NCBI GenBank assembly: GCA_009692685.1
Contig: SHYS01000028.1
Coordinates: 1 to 12,593 of the forward strand
Source: Dehalococcoidia bacterium
GTDB lineage: Bacteria; Chloroflexota; Dehalococcoidia; UBA2979
Direction: 5' to 3'
DNA: 12,593 bases
How positions within the stretch are numbered: the first letter of the stretch is position 1; each line of letters opens with the position of its first letter. Under the pieces are notes generated by a model. It was not told the origin of the DNA. It saw only the letters and a program-made list of their open reading frames with translations, and made no database searches. The translations under genes and the position numbers were made by a program. Shown here in pieces: positions 5,973 through 12,593 of this stretch.

Positions 5973-6263
5973 CTAGTAGAAGCCGACGCAGAGGCACTCC
6001 GGATCGAGTTTGTCGAGAAGGATCGGGAGGCGCTGCGTAGGAGTGCGCTCACCGCTGAAGGTCATCAAGCGGGGAACCCACGGCTCTTCGGTCATCGCTG
6101 CAGCCGGAACGGCTGGCACGTTGGTGGCTGCGTTGATGGTGGTGGTCGTCGGCTGTGCGAGGACTGCCGAGAGGACGAGGGCCGCAAGGACAGTGACTCC
6201 GATGACGGCGAGCCAGGCGCGGGTGATGAGGGTGCGCAACGGGAGGGCGACTGCGGTGGTCAT
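5973..6263 (-). CDS. Small secreted or membrane-anchored protein of unknown function
   Basis: A 96-residue protein I do not recognise. Residues 1-11 are followed by a basic residue pattern and a strong hydrophobic helix (about 15-36, WLAVIGVTVLAALVLSAVLA), so it is a signal peptide or a single membrane anchor. VLA-Q (about residue 36/37) would be an acceptable signal-peptidase site. Then comes a Thr/Ala/Pro/Asn-rich stretch (37-55), a mixed polar region (TEEPWVPRLM, ERTPTQRLPILLDKL), and an unusual end, LDPECLCVGFY, with two cysteines in a C-x-C arrangement five and seven residues from the C-terminus. It follows the exporter pair on the same strand, 95 bases after the second ABC gene. There is no promoter-like hexamer before the ATG, only a weak AGAGAG about 11 bases upstream, so it may rely on the exporter transcript. 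Coding status rests on the clean signal peptide and on the absence of a better gene here. Confidence 0.6.
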   Translation of the reverse strand: MTTAVALPLRTLITRAWLAVIGVTVLAALVLSAVLAQPTTTTINAATNVPAVPAAAMTEEPWVPRLMTFSGERTPTQRLPILLDKLDPECLCVGFY

Positions 6264-6294
6264 CGGATGCTGCTCTCTGCCCGGTGGACGGGCG

Positions 6295-6335
6295 CCTCGG
6301 CCGCTGCTGAGGAGACAGCGGTACGCCTGCCGAGG
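6295..6335 (-). repeat. Two-part hairpin in the gap after the second exporter gene
   Basis: CCTCGG plus CCGCTG (6295-6306, contiguous) can pair with CAGCGG (6316-6321) and CCGAGG (6330-6335), giving two 6-bp stems stacked with an 8-base bulge on one side and a 9-base loop. It occupies much of the 95-base gap between the exporter stop (6359) and the small gene start (6263). No T-run follows on the minus strand. It may reduce read-through or protect the exporter mRNA end; no known element is recognised. Confidence 0.4.
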
Positions 6336-6358
6336 AGCGCGTCAAGGTGGTGGGGGCG

Positions 6359-8143
6359 CTACGGGCGGGCAGGCTGTTCTTTGAACTGAAGTTCGTGCAG
6401 TCGGGCATAGACGCCACCCCTGACGATGAGCTCCTCGTGGGTGCCGTCTTCAGCGAGTTCTCCGTGGTGGAGGACGAGGATGCGGTCGACCGCGCGAATG
6501 GTATTCAGGCGGTGGGCAATGATGATGGCGGTGCGACCCACCATGACTTCCGCGAGTCCGCGCTGGATCGTGCCCTCCGTCTCGGGATCGATGCTGGCGG
6601 TGGCCTCGTCCATGACGAGGACGATCTCCGGGTTGAAGGCGGCGACGCGCGCGAGGGCGATCAGTTGCTTCTGGCCGGTGGAGAGGTTGGCGCCGCGCTC
6701 CGCGAGCATGGTCTGGTACTGGCCGGGGAGCGCCTCGATGAACTTATCGGCGCCGACGGCCTGCGCGGCTGCACGCACCTGCTCGAGCGAGATCGAGGTG
6801 TCGCGCAGGCGAATGTTCTCCGCGACGCTGTCCGTGTAGATCCACGGGTCCTGCAGCATGATGCCGACATGGCGGCGGAGCCAGCGCTGCGGCAACGCGC
6901 GCACGGAGACGCCGTCGACGAGGATGTCGCCCTGTTGCACGTCGTAGAACCTCGACAGCAGCGACATCATCGTGGACTTGCCCGCGCCGGTCGCACCGAC
7001 GATCGCGACCTTCTCGCCGGGTGCGATCGAAAGGTCGAGGCCACGCAAGATCCAGTGCTCCCCCTGGTAGGCAAACCACACGTGGTCGAAGCGGATGGCA
7101 CCCTTCACCTCGGCGAGCGGCCGCGCACCGGGTGAGTCGATGACCTCCTCGGGCTGGTCGAGGATGCCGAAGATGCGCTCGGCGGAGGCCATGGCGCCCT
7201 GGAGCATCGTGAAGCGCTCGGCAAGTTCGCGGATCGGCCAGAAGAAGCGCTGCATGAAGGCGATGAAGGCGACCAACGTCCCGAGGGAGAGCACGTCGTC
7301 GGCGACACGGGCGCCGCCGTACCAGAGGATCGCGCCGGTGGTGAGGGCGCCGAAGAGCACTACCGTCGGCTCAAAGACGGCGTACCAGAACAGGACGCGC
7401 AAGTTCGCGTCGAGGTTGCCTCGATTGCGCTCGTCGAAGTTCTCTTGGTTGCGGCGTTGGCGATTGAACAGTTGGACGATGGCGACGCCGCTGATCATTT
7501 CGTTCAGGTAGGCGTTGATGCGGGCGATCCAGATGCGCTGGTCGCGGAACGCATCGCGTTGGGCGGCAGCGAAGATCTTGACGAGCCAGATCAGCGGGAT
7601 CACGAACACGGTCATGATCGTGGCCAGCCGCCAGTCGAGGACGAACATCGCGACGATGATCGCGCTCACCATTAGCAGGTTCGTGAAGATCTGGACGAGC
7701 CCCTGCGAGATCACCGCCTCGATCTGCTGGACGTCACTGGTGAGGCGCACGACCAGCCGGCCGACTGGGTTGCGGTCGAAGAACGAGATCGACATGCGCT
7801 GGACGTGGCGGAAGAGTTCCATCCGCATGTCGACGACGACGCGCTGTCCGACCCATGCCATCAAGTACCCCTGGAGGTACCGGATGACGAACGAGGCAAG
7901 CAGCGCGGCGACGTACCAGAACGCGAGGAATGGCAGGCGGTCCGTCAGGCCCTTGTCGATCTGCTGGTCGATCGCGTAGCGGACGATGAGGATCGGGACG
8001 AGTTCCAGCACGGCCACGGCGAGCATGAGAACGCCCGCAACCGCGAGTGGCATCGCATAGGGACGGACGTAGCACCCCAGCCGCCCGGTCAGGCGGCGGT
8101 CGTAGACCTTCCCGATGGCGGATTCGTCGTCGTAAAAACTCAC
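6359..8143 (-). CDS. ABC exporter half-transporter, subunit 2 (catalytic Walker B, altered signature)
   Basis: A 594-residue type IV ABC exporter half: six membrane helices in residues 30-310, then a nucleotide-binding domain. ATPase motifs are Walker A GATGAGKST (383-391), Q-loop Gln431, signature LSTGQ (487-491, Thr in place of the first Gly), Walker B LVMDE (Asp512, catalytic Glu513) and switch His544 in IIAHR. It therefore has an intact Walker A/B/Glu set but a non-canonical signature. The upstream subunit shows the opposite defect, as in heterodimeric exporters of the BmrCD/TM287-288 type. The start is GTG at 8143, overlapping the upstream stop as GTGA (8140-8143). Alternatives are weak because residues 1-30 (YDDESAIGKVYDRRL...RPYA) resemble the linker helix before TM1 in this family. 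Substrate unknown: drug, lipid or peptide. Confidence 0.93.
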   Translation of the reverse strand: MSFYDDESAIGKVYDRRLTGRLGCYVRPYAMPLAVAGVLMLAVAVLELVPILIVRYAIDQQIDKGLTDRLPFLAFWYVAALLASFVIRYLQGYLMAWVGQRVVVDMRMELFRHVQRMSISFFDRNPVGRLVVRLTSDVQQIEAVISQGLVQIFTNLLMVSAIIVAMFVLDWRLATIMTVFVIPLIWLVKIFAAAQRDAFRDQRIWIARINAYLNEMISGVAIVQLFNRQRRNQENFDERNRGNLDANLRVLFWYAVFEPTVVLFGALTTGAILWYGGARVADDVLSLGTLVAFIAFMQRFFWPIRELAERFTMLQGAMASAERIFGILDQPEEVIDSPGARPLAEVKGAIRFDHVWFAYQGEHWILRGLDLSIAPGEKVAIVGATGAGKSTMMSLLSRFYDVQQGDILVDGVSVRALPQRWLRRHVGIMLQDPWIYTDSVAENIRLRDTSISLEQVRAAAQAVGADKFIEALPGQYQTMLAERGANLSTGQKQLIALARVAAFNPEIVLVMDEATASIDPETEGTIQRGLAEVMVGRTAIIIAHRLNTIRAVDRILVLHHGELAEDGTHEELIVRGGVYARLHELQFKEQPARP

Positions 8144-9951
8144 GCGCCGCCTCCACCGAGGTCGATATCCGCCTGCTCCTGCGCGCGCCGTTCGGCACCG
8201 AGTTGCTCGCGGTAGATGCGTGCGTAGACGCCGTCTGCCGCCAGCAGTTCGTCGTGTGAGCCGCGCTCGACGATCGTCCCGCCCTCGATGATGGCGAGGA
8301 GATCGGCGGAACGCAGCGTGGAGGTGCGGTGCGCGATGAGGATCGTGGTGCGCCCGGCCATCACATCGTTCAGGCCTTCGAGGATCTGTTCCTCCGTCTG
8401 GGTGTCGACGTGAGACAGGGCGTCGTCCAGGACGAGGACTGGTGCCTGCTTCATCAGCGCCCGTGCAAGCGCCGCCCGCTGCTTCTGCCCGCCCGAAAGC
8501 GTGACACCGCGCTCTCCGATGGTGGTTTCAAGGCCGTCCGTGAGGTCCTTCAGGTCGTTGGAGAGCCGCGAGATGCGCGTCGCTAGGTCGTACTCGGCAT
8601 CGCCTGCCTCGGGACAGCCGTAGGAGATGTTTTCGCGGATGGAGTCGGAGAACAGGAACGCCTCCTGCGGGACGAACGCGACGGAGTCACGCAGCAGGGG
8701 AAGCGGCCACTCGCGCACATCGACTCCGTCGAGGCAGACGCTGCCCCCGGTGGGGTCGGAGAGCCGCACGAGGAGGCCCGCGAGCGTGGTCTTGCCTGCG
8801 CCTGTGCCGCCCACGAGCGCGACCGTGGCGCCAGCGCGGATGCGCAGGTTGACGTCATGCAGCACCTCGCGCCCTTCGAAAGCGACGCTGACGTTGGTGA
8901 ACTCGACTTCACCACGGACGGGGAGGGGCGGCGGCGTGCCGGTGCCGTCGAGGACCGAGGGCACGGTGCGCAGCACCTCGTTCACCCGCCGGATCGCGAC
9001 GGTGCCGAGTTGTGCCATCGCGACGACCCAGCCGACGGCCATGAGCTGGTTCGCGAGGACGGCTAGGATGAAGTTGAACGCGACGAACTCGCCCATCGAC
9101 ATCCGGCCAGCGACGACATCGTGACCCCCCACCCAGAGGACGAGCAGCGTCCCAGCGCCCGTCAGTACGCCCATGATGGGAAACAGCCCGGAGTGGTAAA
9201 GCGCGAGGCGCATCGCGCGGTCGCGCATCTCCTCGTTGGACTGGGCAAAGGAGGCGATCTCGGCATCTTCTTGGGCATACGCCTTCACGGCGCGGATCCC
9301 GGCGATGTTCTCCTGCGACCGATCGGTGAGGTGGGAGAGTTGCTCTTGCACCTCCATGAAGCGGTGCTCGACGTTCGTCTCGAAGAAGCTCATGAGGCCG
9401 ATCACGACAGGCAGATAGACGAGCGCGATCAGGGTCAGGCGTACATCGATGAAGAGCATAAACAGGATGCCGGCGACGCCGACGACCAGGATGCGGCTCA
9501 TGTCCACGAGCGACGGCCCGAGCACGTCACGCACAGCCTGCAGGTCGTTGGTTGCACGGGACATCAGGTCGCCGGTGCGAGCGTGAACGTAGTAGTTGTG
9601 GTCGAGCGCCATGAGGTGGCGCGCTAGGTCATCCCTCAGCCGGTACTCGATCATCCGGGATGTGCCGGAGACCACCATGCGGGAGTAGTAGCGGAGTGTC
9701 CCCTCCACGACCGCGAGGATCGCGATTATCCCGGCGTACTGGGCAAGCGAATCCATTGCGACGCCGTCACGCAGGTCGTCGACGGCGCGCTGGATCACCA
9801 CGGGGGGGAGCAGCGAGGCGATGGTCGCGAGGATGAGCGCGACCATGCCGCCGCTGTATCGCCAGCGGTAGTGCAGGACGTACTGCAGAATGCGGTTGGA
9901 ACCAGCGCGTCCGGGGGGCAGCGGTGTGCTGGCCTCGGGGGCGGAGGTCAT
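8140..9951 (-). CDS. ABC exporter half-transporter, subunit 1 (degenerate Walker B Asp)
   Basis: A 603-residue type IV ABC exporter half. Membrane helices lie within residues 25-320 (for example MVALILATIASLLPPVVI, ILVVGVAGILFMLF, LTLIALVYLPVVIGLM). The nucleotide-binding domain has Walker A GGTGAGKTT (381-389), Q-loop Gln429, canonical signature LSGGQ (485-489), Walker B LVLDD (Asp509) with Asp510 where the catalytic Glu should be, and switch His541. The missing Glu makes its own ATP site weak in hydrolysis, while its canonical signature completes the partner's active site. The C-terminus ends in a Gly-rich tail whose stop overlaps the GTG of subunit 2. The start at ATG 9951 (MTSAPEAST) is preferred; an in-frame GTG at 9957 is equally possible. 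The open frame running back to a TTG at 10062 would place the -10-like element inside the gene. Confidence 0.92.
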   Translation of the reverse strand: MTSAPEASTPLPPGRAGSNRILQYVLHYRWRYSGGMVALILATIASLLPPVVIQRAVDDLRDGVAMDSLAQYAGIIAILAVVEGTLRYYSRMVVSGTSRMIEYRLRDDLARHLMALDHNYYVHARTGDLMSRATNDLQAVRDVLGPSLVDMSRILVVGVAGILFMLFIDVRLTLIALVYLPVVIGLMSFFETNVEHRFMEVQEQLSHLTDRSQENIAGIRAVKAYAQEDAEIASFAQSNEEMRDRAMRLALYHSGLFPIMGVLTGAGTLLVLWVGGHDVVAGRMSMGEFVAFNFILAVLANQLMAVGWVVAMAQLGTVAIRRVNEVLRTVPSVLDGTGTPPPLPVRGEVEFTNVSVAFEGREVLHDVNLRIRAGATVALVGGTGAGKTTLAGLLVRLSDPTGGSVCLDGVDVREWPLPLLRDSVAFVPQEAFLFSDSIRENISYGCPEAGDAEYDLATRISRLSNDLKDLTDGLETTIGERGVTLSGGQKQRAALARALMKQAPVLVLDDALSHVDTQTEEQILEGLNDVMAGRTTILIAHRTSTLRSADLLAIIEGGTIVERGSHDELLAADGVYARIYREQLGAERRAQEQADIDLGGGGA

Positions 9952-10012
9952 GAGCACGTCGAAACTCGCTTGTCTGCATGGAGTGCGCGCGGAGCCGTAA
10001 GAATTCGACAGT

Positions 10013-10018
10013 ATTGTA
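10013..10018 (-). promoter_or_regulatory. -10-like TACAAT for the exporter transcript
   Basis: TACAAT on the minus strand is the same hexamer as that before the thiolase-fold gene. Transcription would start near 10005, giving a leader of about 55 bases to the ATG at 9951. No good -35 is found. The gap 9952-10112 holds otherwise only a weak 5-bp hairpin (CCGCA 10078-10082 / TGCGG 10092-10096) after the molybdopterin gene's stop. Confidence 0.45.
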
Positions 10019-10112
10019 GCGACGCGCAGCGTCGGTCGGCGATGTATTTGGCGCGTGGACAACTTCTGTCAGGTCGTCCGCAGCCGATCGTTGCGGCCCA
10101 CGCGACAGTCGG

Positions 10113-11705
10113 TCAGGCCTTTACGCGGATGTCGATCTGGTGCCACCCGGTCGCGCCGTCAGGGTCGGAGCGCTGGCGCTTGTTCGTCTGCGTCTCGCCC
10201 TTGCCGTCCGTCGCACGCACCTCGACGACGTAGTCACCGGGTTGTGCGCCCTGCCATTCTACGACCCACTGCCGCCATGCATTGTCGGAGAGCGCTTCGC
10301 TGAGGGTGCCGGTCATCCAGGTGGCGGCATCGGGCGGAGTGTCGCGGACGTACGCGCGCACCTCGACCTGTTTGATGCCGCGGTCGCCGGCCCACGCGAC
10401 GCCGGCAATGGCGACGCGGCCAGGCTTTACGGTGCGCCTGTCGCGCGGGACATCGATGCGGGACTGCGTCTTGATCGGGCCGGTCTTCGACCACCCTCGC
10501 GGCACCCAGTAGGCGTCGAACGCTTCCCAAGTAGTGAGTTCGATCTCGGTCAGCCACTTCGTGGCGGAGACGTAGCCGTACAGGCCCGGCACCACGAGGC
10601 GTGCCGGGAAGCCGTGCGGGCCCGGGAGTGCCTCGCCGTTCATGCCATAGGCGATGAGCGCCGGCCGGCCGTCGAGGGCGACCTCGGTGGGGAAGCCAAC
10701 CGTGAAGTTGTCCACGGAGCGCCCGACGATCTGCGTCGCGCCTGGCTTCACGCCGGCCTTCTTGAGGACGTCCGACAGCGAGATGCCCAGCCAGCGCGCG
10801 TTGCCCACAAGGTCGCCACCCACCTCGTTTGAGACGCAAGTGAGGGTGACGACATCCTCGCGCGACGGCATCGCGAGGATGTCGTCGAACGTCATCTCGA
10901 AGGGGCGCTCGACCATGCCGCTGACCTTCAGTCGCCACTTCGCGAGGTCGATGCGCGGCGTCACGAGCGACGTGTCAATGCGGTAGAAGTCCTTGTTCGG
11001 CGTGATCAGCGGCGAGAGTTCATCGAGGTCGAGCGCGCCCTTCGCGCTCTGGTCGCCGGCGTTGAGTGAGAGGGCCTCGCGCTGCGCATCGACATCTATC
11101 GATGAGCCCGCGATCTTCCGACCGCCGACGAACGCTGCGGCTGATGCCCCCGCCGTGACCGTGGCGAAGCCGAGGAAAGCGCGGCGTCCGGGCACTCGAC
11201 TTGTCATCGACTGCGCTCGGGTGGCCTCAGAGACGTCCGCAGCCTTGACAGGCGCGGCCACCTCGGGCGTCGCGGCGAGACGGAGCAATCGGTAGGCCTG
11301 CCAGCCGAGGGTCGCGCCGATGATGGGACCGAAGGTGGCGACGAGGGAGCCCTGTGTCGTGGAGGCGGGGGTGTCGATTGTGGCGACAATGGCGCCCACC
11401 ACTCCAAGCGCGATGAAGCCGATCTGTGCGCGCCGGTCACTCGATCGCCCCACGATGCCGATTCCCGCGCCAGCGGCCAAGGTGGCGAACGTCACGAAGA
11501 GGATGAGCGCGGGCTTGTCCTTCGTCCCGAGGGCATCGATCACTAGGTGGGTGATCCAGCCCGGGGCGTTGTCGATCAGCAGGCCGCCCATGGCGATGAT
11601 CGGGGTGACGGCGCCGGTTAGGGCCGCGATGAGTTCGGCGATCCCCAGTGCCAAGGCCACCGCGATCAGACCGCTGAGGCCGTCTCGGATCATTCGAGCG
11701 CGCAT
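10113..11705 (-). CDS. Membrane-anchored sulfite-oxidase-family molybdopterin oxidoreductase
   Basis: A 530-residue protein. Residues 10-31, 64-86, 94-111 and 119-141 are hydrophobic helices (a further one near 31-58 is possible). A twin-arginine motif GRRAFLGFA (173-181) then leads a fifth hydrophobic helix (to about 194), and a molybdopterin domain of the sulfite oxidase/YedY family occupies 235-400 (PNKDFYRID, LKVSGMVERPFEMTFDDIL, VVTLTCVSNEVGGDLVGNARW). Cys290 is the expected molybdenum-ligating cysteine. GPHGFPARLVVPGLYGYVSATKWLTEIEL (361-389) contains the conserved G-F-P-x-R and K-W residues. Residues 428-528 form the C-terminal Mo-co dimerisation domain (Ig-like). The helix order implies an extracytoplasmic catalytic domain inserted by Tat after Sec-inserted helices. 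Electron partner and substrate are unknown: no cytochrome gene is adjacent. The ATG at 11705 has a GGAGGT ribosome site; the open frame to 11792 would cross the divergent promoter region. Confidence 0.92.
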   Translation of the reverse strand: MRARMIRDGLSGLIAVALALGIAELIAALTGAVTPIIAMGGLLIDNAPGWITHLVIDALGTKDKPALILFVTFATLAAGAGIGIVGRSSDRRAQIGFIALGVVGAIVATIDTPASTTQGSLVATFGPIIGATLGWQAYRLLRLAATPEVAAPVKAADVSEATRAQSMTSRVPGRRAFLGFATVTAGASAAAFVGGRKIAGSSIDVDAQREALSLNAGDQSAKGALDLDELSPLITPNKDFYRIDTSLVTPRIDLAKWRLKVSGMVERPFEMTFDDILAMPSREDVVTLTCVSNEVGGDLVGNARWLGISLSDVLKKAGVKPGATQIVGRSVDNFTVGFPTEVALDGRPALIAYGMNGEALPGPHGFPARLVVPGLYGYVSATKWLTEIELTTWEAFDAYWVPRGWSKTGPIKTQSRIDVPRDRRTVKPGRVAIAGVAWAGDRGIKQVEVRAYVRDTPPDAATWMTGTLSEALSDNAWRQWVVEWQGAQPGDYVVEVRATDGKGETQTNKRQRSDPDGATGWHQIDIRVKA

Positions 11706-11708
11706 GGG

Positions 11709-11714
11709 ACCTCC
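11709..11714 (-). promoter_or_regulatory. Ribosome binding site GGAGGT that fixes the molybdopterin protein start
   Basis: On the minus strand GGAGGT is followed by CCC and the ATG at 11705. The spacing is slightly short, but this is the only strong Shine-Dalgarno match upstream and it selects 11705 over the next in-frame ATG at 11693. Confidence 0.6.
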
Positions 11715-11738
11715 GGTGGGGCGGAGCGGCACAGAAAC

Positions 11739-11744
11739 AGTATC
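11739..11744 (-). promoter_or_regulatory. -10-like GATACT for the molybdopterin gene
   Basis: GATACT sits in the minus-strand context CTGATACTG, 33 bases before the ATG at 11705. It would give a leader of about 27 bases that includes the ribosome site. It is weaker than the other -10-like hexamers here. Confidence 0.35.
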
Positions 11745-11778
11745 AGGCGCGCGACGCCCTCGCTCTCCTAGTTCGCGA

Positions 11779-11784
11779 TATGCT
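11779..11784 (+). promoter_or_regulatory. -10-like TATGCT, leaderless configuration
   Basis: TATGCT ends exactly 6 bases before the ATG at 11791, the same spacing as at 865 and 4535. No Shine-Dalgarno sequence fits between it and the ATG (gaaggc). The 85-base divergent gap 11706-11790 thus holds one candidate promoter in each direction. Confidence 0.5.
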
Positions 11785-11790
11785 GAAGGC

Positions 11791-12593
11791 ATGCCAAGCC
11801 CTAGCGACGTTACTGCTACTGCGCTTGCGTTCCTCAGACGCCCTGCGGCCCCTGTCCTCGATCTGGTCTACCGCATCTATGAACGCGAACTGGACCGTGG
11901 CGTCCGCCACGGGCCGATCCCACAGCACGTCGGTGTGATCCTGGACGGCAACCGGCGCTTCGCGAAGAAGGCCGGGCTGGCGGTCGTCACGGACGGGCAT
12001 CGTCGAGGTGCGGACAAGGTCGAGGAACTCGTCGGCTGGTGCGACGACCTCGAGATCCCCGCGGTCACGCTCTGGGCGCTCTCGACCGACAACTTCAAGC
12101 GCGGCCCCGACGAACTGAAGGCGATCTTCGCCCTGATCGAAGAGAAAGTCGCGGCGTTTAGTGACGACTCCTCGGAGAGCCCTCGACGGCGGCGCGTGCG
12201 GATGGTGGGGCGCCGCGAGTTGCTCCCGCATAGCACGCAGGATGCCATCGCGCGGGCCGAAGAGGCTACCGCGAACGATGGGCCGTACGAGTTGCTCGTG
12301 GCCATCGGCTATGGGGGGCGCGAGGAGATCACGGACGCCGTGCGCCGGATGATCGCCGACCGCGTCCGCAACGGCGATTCCCTTGAGGGCATTGCGAGCG
12401 GCATCGAACCGGACGAGATCAGCCGCTATCTCTACGCTCCGGACATCCCGGATCCCGACTTGATCATCCGTACCTCGGGCGAACTGCGCCTGAGCGGTTT
12501 CTTGCTGTGGCAGAGCGCGTACAGCGAGTACTACTTCTGCGACGTGTTCTGGCCGGAGTTCCGCCGCATCGACTTCCTGCGAGCGGTCCGCTC
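11791..12593 (+). CDS. Cis-prenyltransferase (undecaprenyl/Z-FPP diphosphate synthase family), 3' end cut by window
   Basis: 267 complete codons are open to the last base, so the C-terminus is missing. The enzyme condenses isopentenyl diphosphate in cis onto an allylic diphosphate to make the lipid carrier (or a short Z-precursor) for cell-wall glycan synthesis. Visible motifs are HVGVILDGNRRFAKKAGL (46-63) with catalytic Asp52 in DGN, DGHRRGADKV (68-77), TLWALSTDNFKR (93-104), IGYGGREEI (172-180), and DPDLIIRTSGELRLSGF (221-237) with the diphosphate-binding RTSGE..R. LLWQSAYSEYYFCDVFWPEF (238-257) follows. DGNRRFA instead of DGNGRWA, and SGFLLWQSAYSEYYF instead of the usual SNFLLWQ, resemble the actinobacterial Z-isoprenyl (Rv1086-type) branch more than E. 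coli IspU. The chain length of the product cannot be told from this. Confidence 0.93.
   Translation, partial: MPSPSDVTATALAFLRRPAAPVLDLVYRIYERELDRGVRHGPIPQHVGVILDGNRRFAKKAGLAVVTDGHRRGADKVEELVGWCDDLEIPAVTLWALSTDNFKRGPDELKAIFALIEEKVAAFSDDSSESPRRRRVRMVGRRELLPHSTQDAIARAEEATANDGPYELLVAIGYGGREEITDAVRRMIADRVRNGDSLEGIASGIEPDEISRYLYAPDIPDPDLIIRTSGELRLSGFLLWQSAYSEYYFCDVFWPEFRRIDFLRAVR

Noticed and set aside
5569..5997. 142-codon minus-strand frame as an intact gene
   Set aside because: Only its middle (VPSTFVVCTLDRAITPEN) resembles a protein. The hydrolase N- and C-terminal pieces are in the other two frames, so this is one segment of a pseudogene.
6347..7135. 262-codon open frame on the plus strand
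   Set aside because: It is antisense to the ATPase domain of exporter subunit 2, whose Walker A, signature and Walker B motifs are unambiguous.
9952..10062. N-terminal extension of exporter subunit 1 from a TTG at 10062
   Set aside because: The extra 37 residues have no family counterpart and would contain the TACAAT promoter-like element; ATG 9951 gives the normal length.
11706..11792. N-terminal extension of the molybdopterin protein to 11792
   Set aside because: It would overlap the divergent prenyltransferase start and both promoters, whereas a GGAGGT ribosome site marks ATG 11705.
1..12593. Hidden CRISPR array, tRNA/rRNA gene, insertion sequence or phage/defence system
   Set aside because: I found no regularly spaced direct repeats, no cloverleaf-like sequence, no transposase, integrase or nuclease motifs, and no long terminal inverted repeats by eye. 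A short diverged repeat could still be missed without computation.

Overview
The window is GC-rich and densely coded on both strands. It contains nine intact or window-truncated protein genes and one broken gene. I see no rRNA, tRNA, CRISPR array, insertion sequence or phage gene. The Thr/Pro-rich lipoprotein linker, the molybdopterin oxidoreductase fused to membrane helices, the actinobacterial-like Z-prenyl synthase and the CoA-ester catabolism genes suggest a bacterium of the Chloroflexota (perhaps Dehalococcoidia-related). Actinomycetota is the main alternative. This placement is inference from gene style; no marker gene is present.

Layout. (1) 58-1632, plus strand: a lipid-anchored sortase-like protein, then a family-3 solute-binding-type protein with no signal peptide. 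(2) 1661-5572: a CoA-ester catabolic block. On the minus strand a thiolase-fold protein overlaps a DUF35 zinc-ribbon/OB-fold partner by 4 bases (ATGA). Diverging from it on the plus strand are a class III CoA-transferase and a LacI-family regulator. (3) 5573-6358: the remnant of an alpha/beta-hydrolase gene (internal deletion plus frameshift) and a small secreted or membrane-anchored protein of unknown function. (4) 6359-9951, minus strand: two ABC exporter half-transporters overlapping by 4 bases (GTGA). Their motif defects are complementary, as in a heterodimeric exporter with one degenerate ATP site. (5) 10113-11705, minus strand: a sulfite-oxidase-family molybdopterin protein with N-terminal membrane helices and an internal twin-arginine motif. 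(6) 11791 to the window end, plus strand: a cis-prenyltransferase (UppS/Z-FPP synthase type), cut by the window edge.

How the genes work together. Block 2 looks like a small regulated module that activates a carboxylic acid as its CoA thioester (CoA-transferase) and then acts on the acyl chain (thiolase-fold/DUF35 pair). LacI is a candidate local regulator. The exporter pair is followed on the same strand by the small secreted protein and the dead hydrolase, so these may share a transcript. A recurring signal is a -10-like hexamer (TAnnnT) exactly 6 bases before the ATG of three genes and 8 bases before a fourth. This points to leaderless transcription as a common start mode here, alongside clear Shine-Dalgarno starts for the CoA-transferase and the molybdopterin protein.
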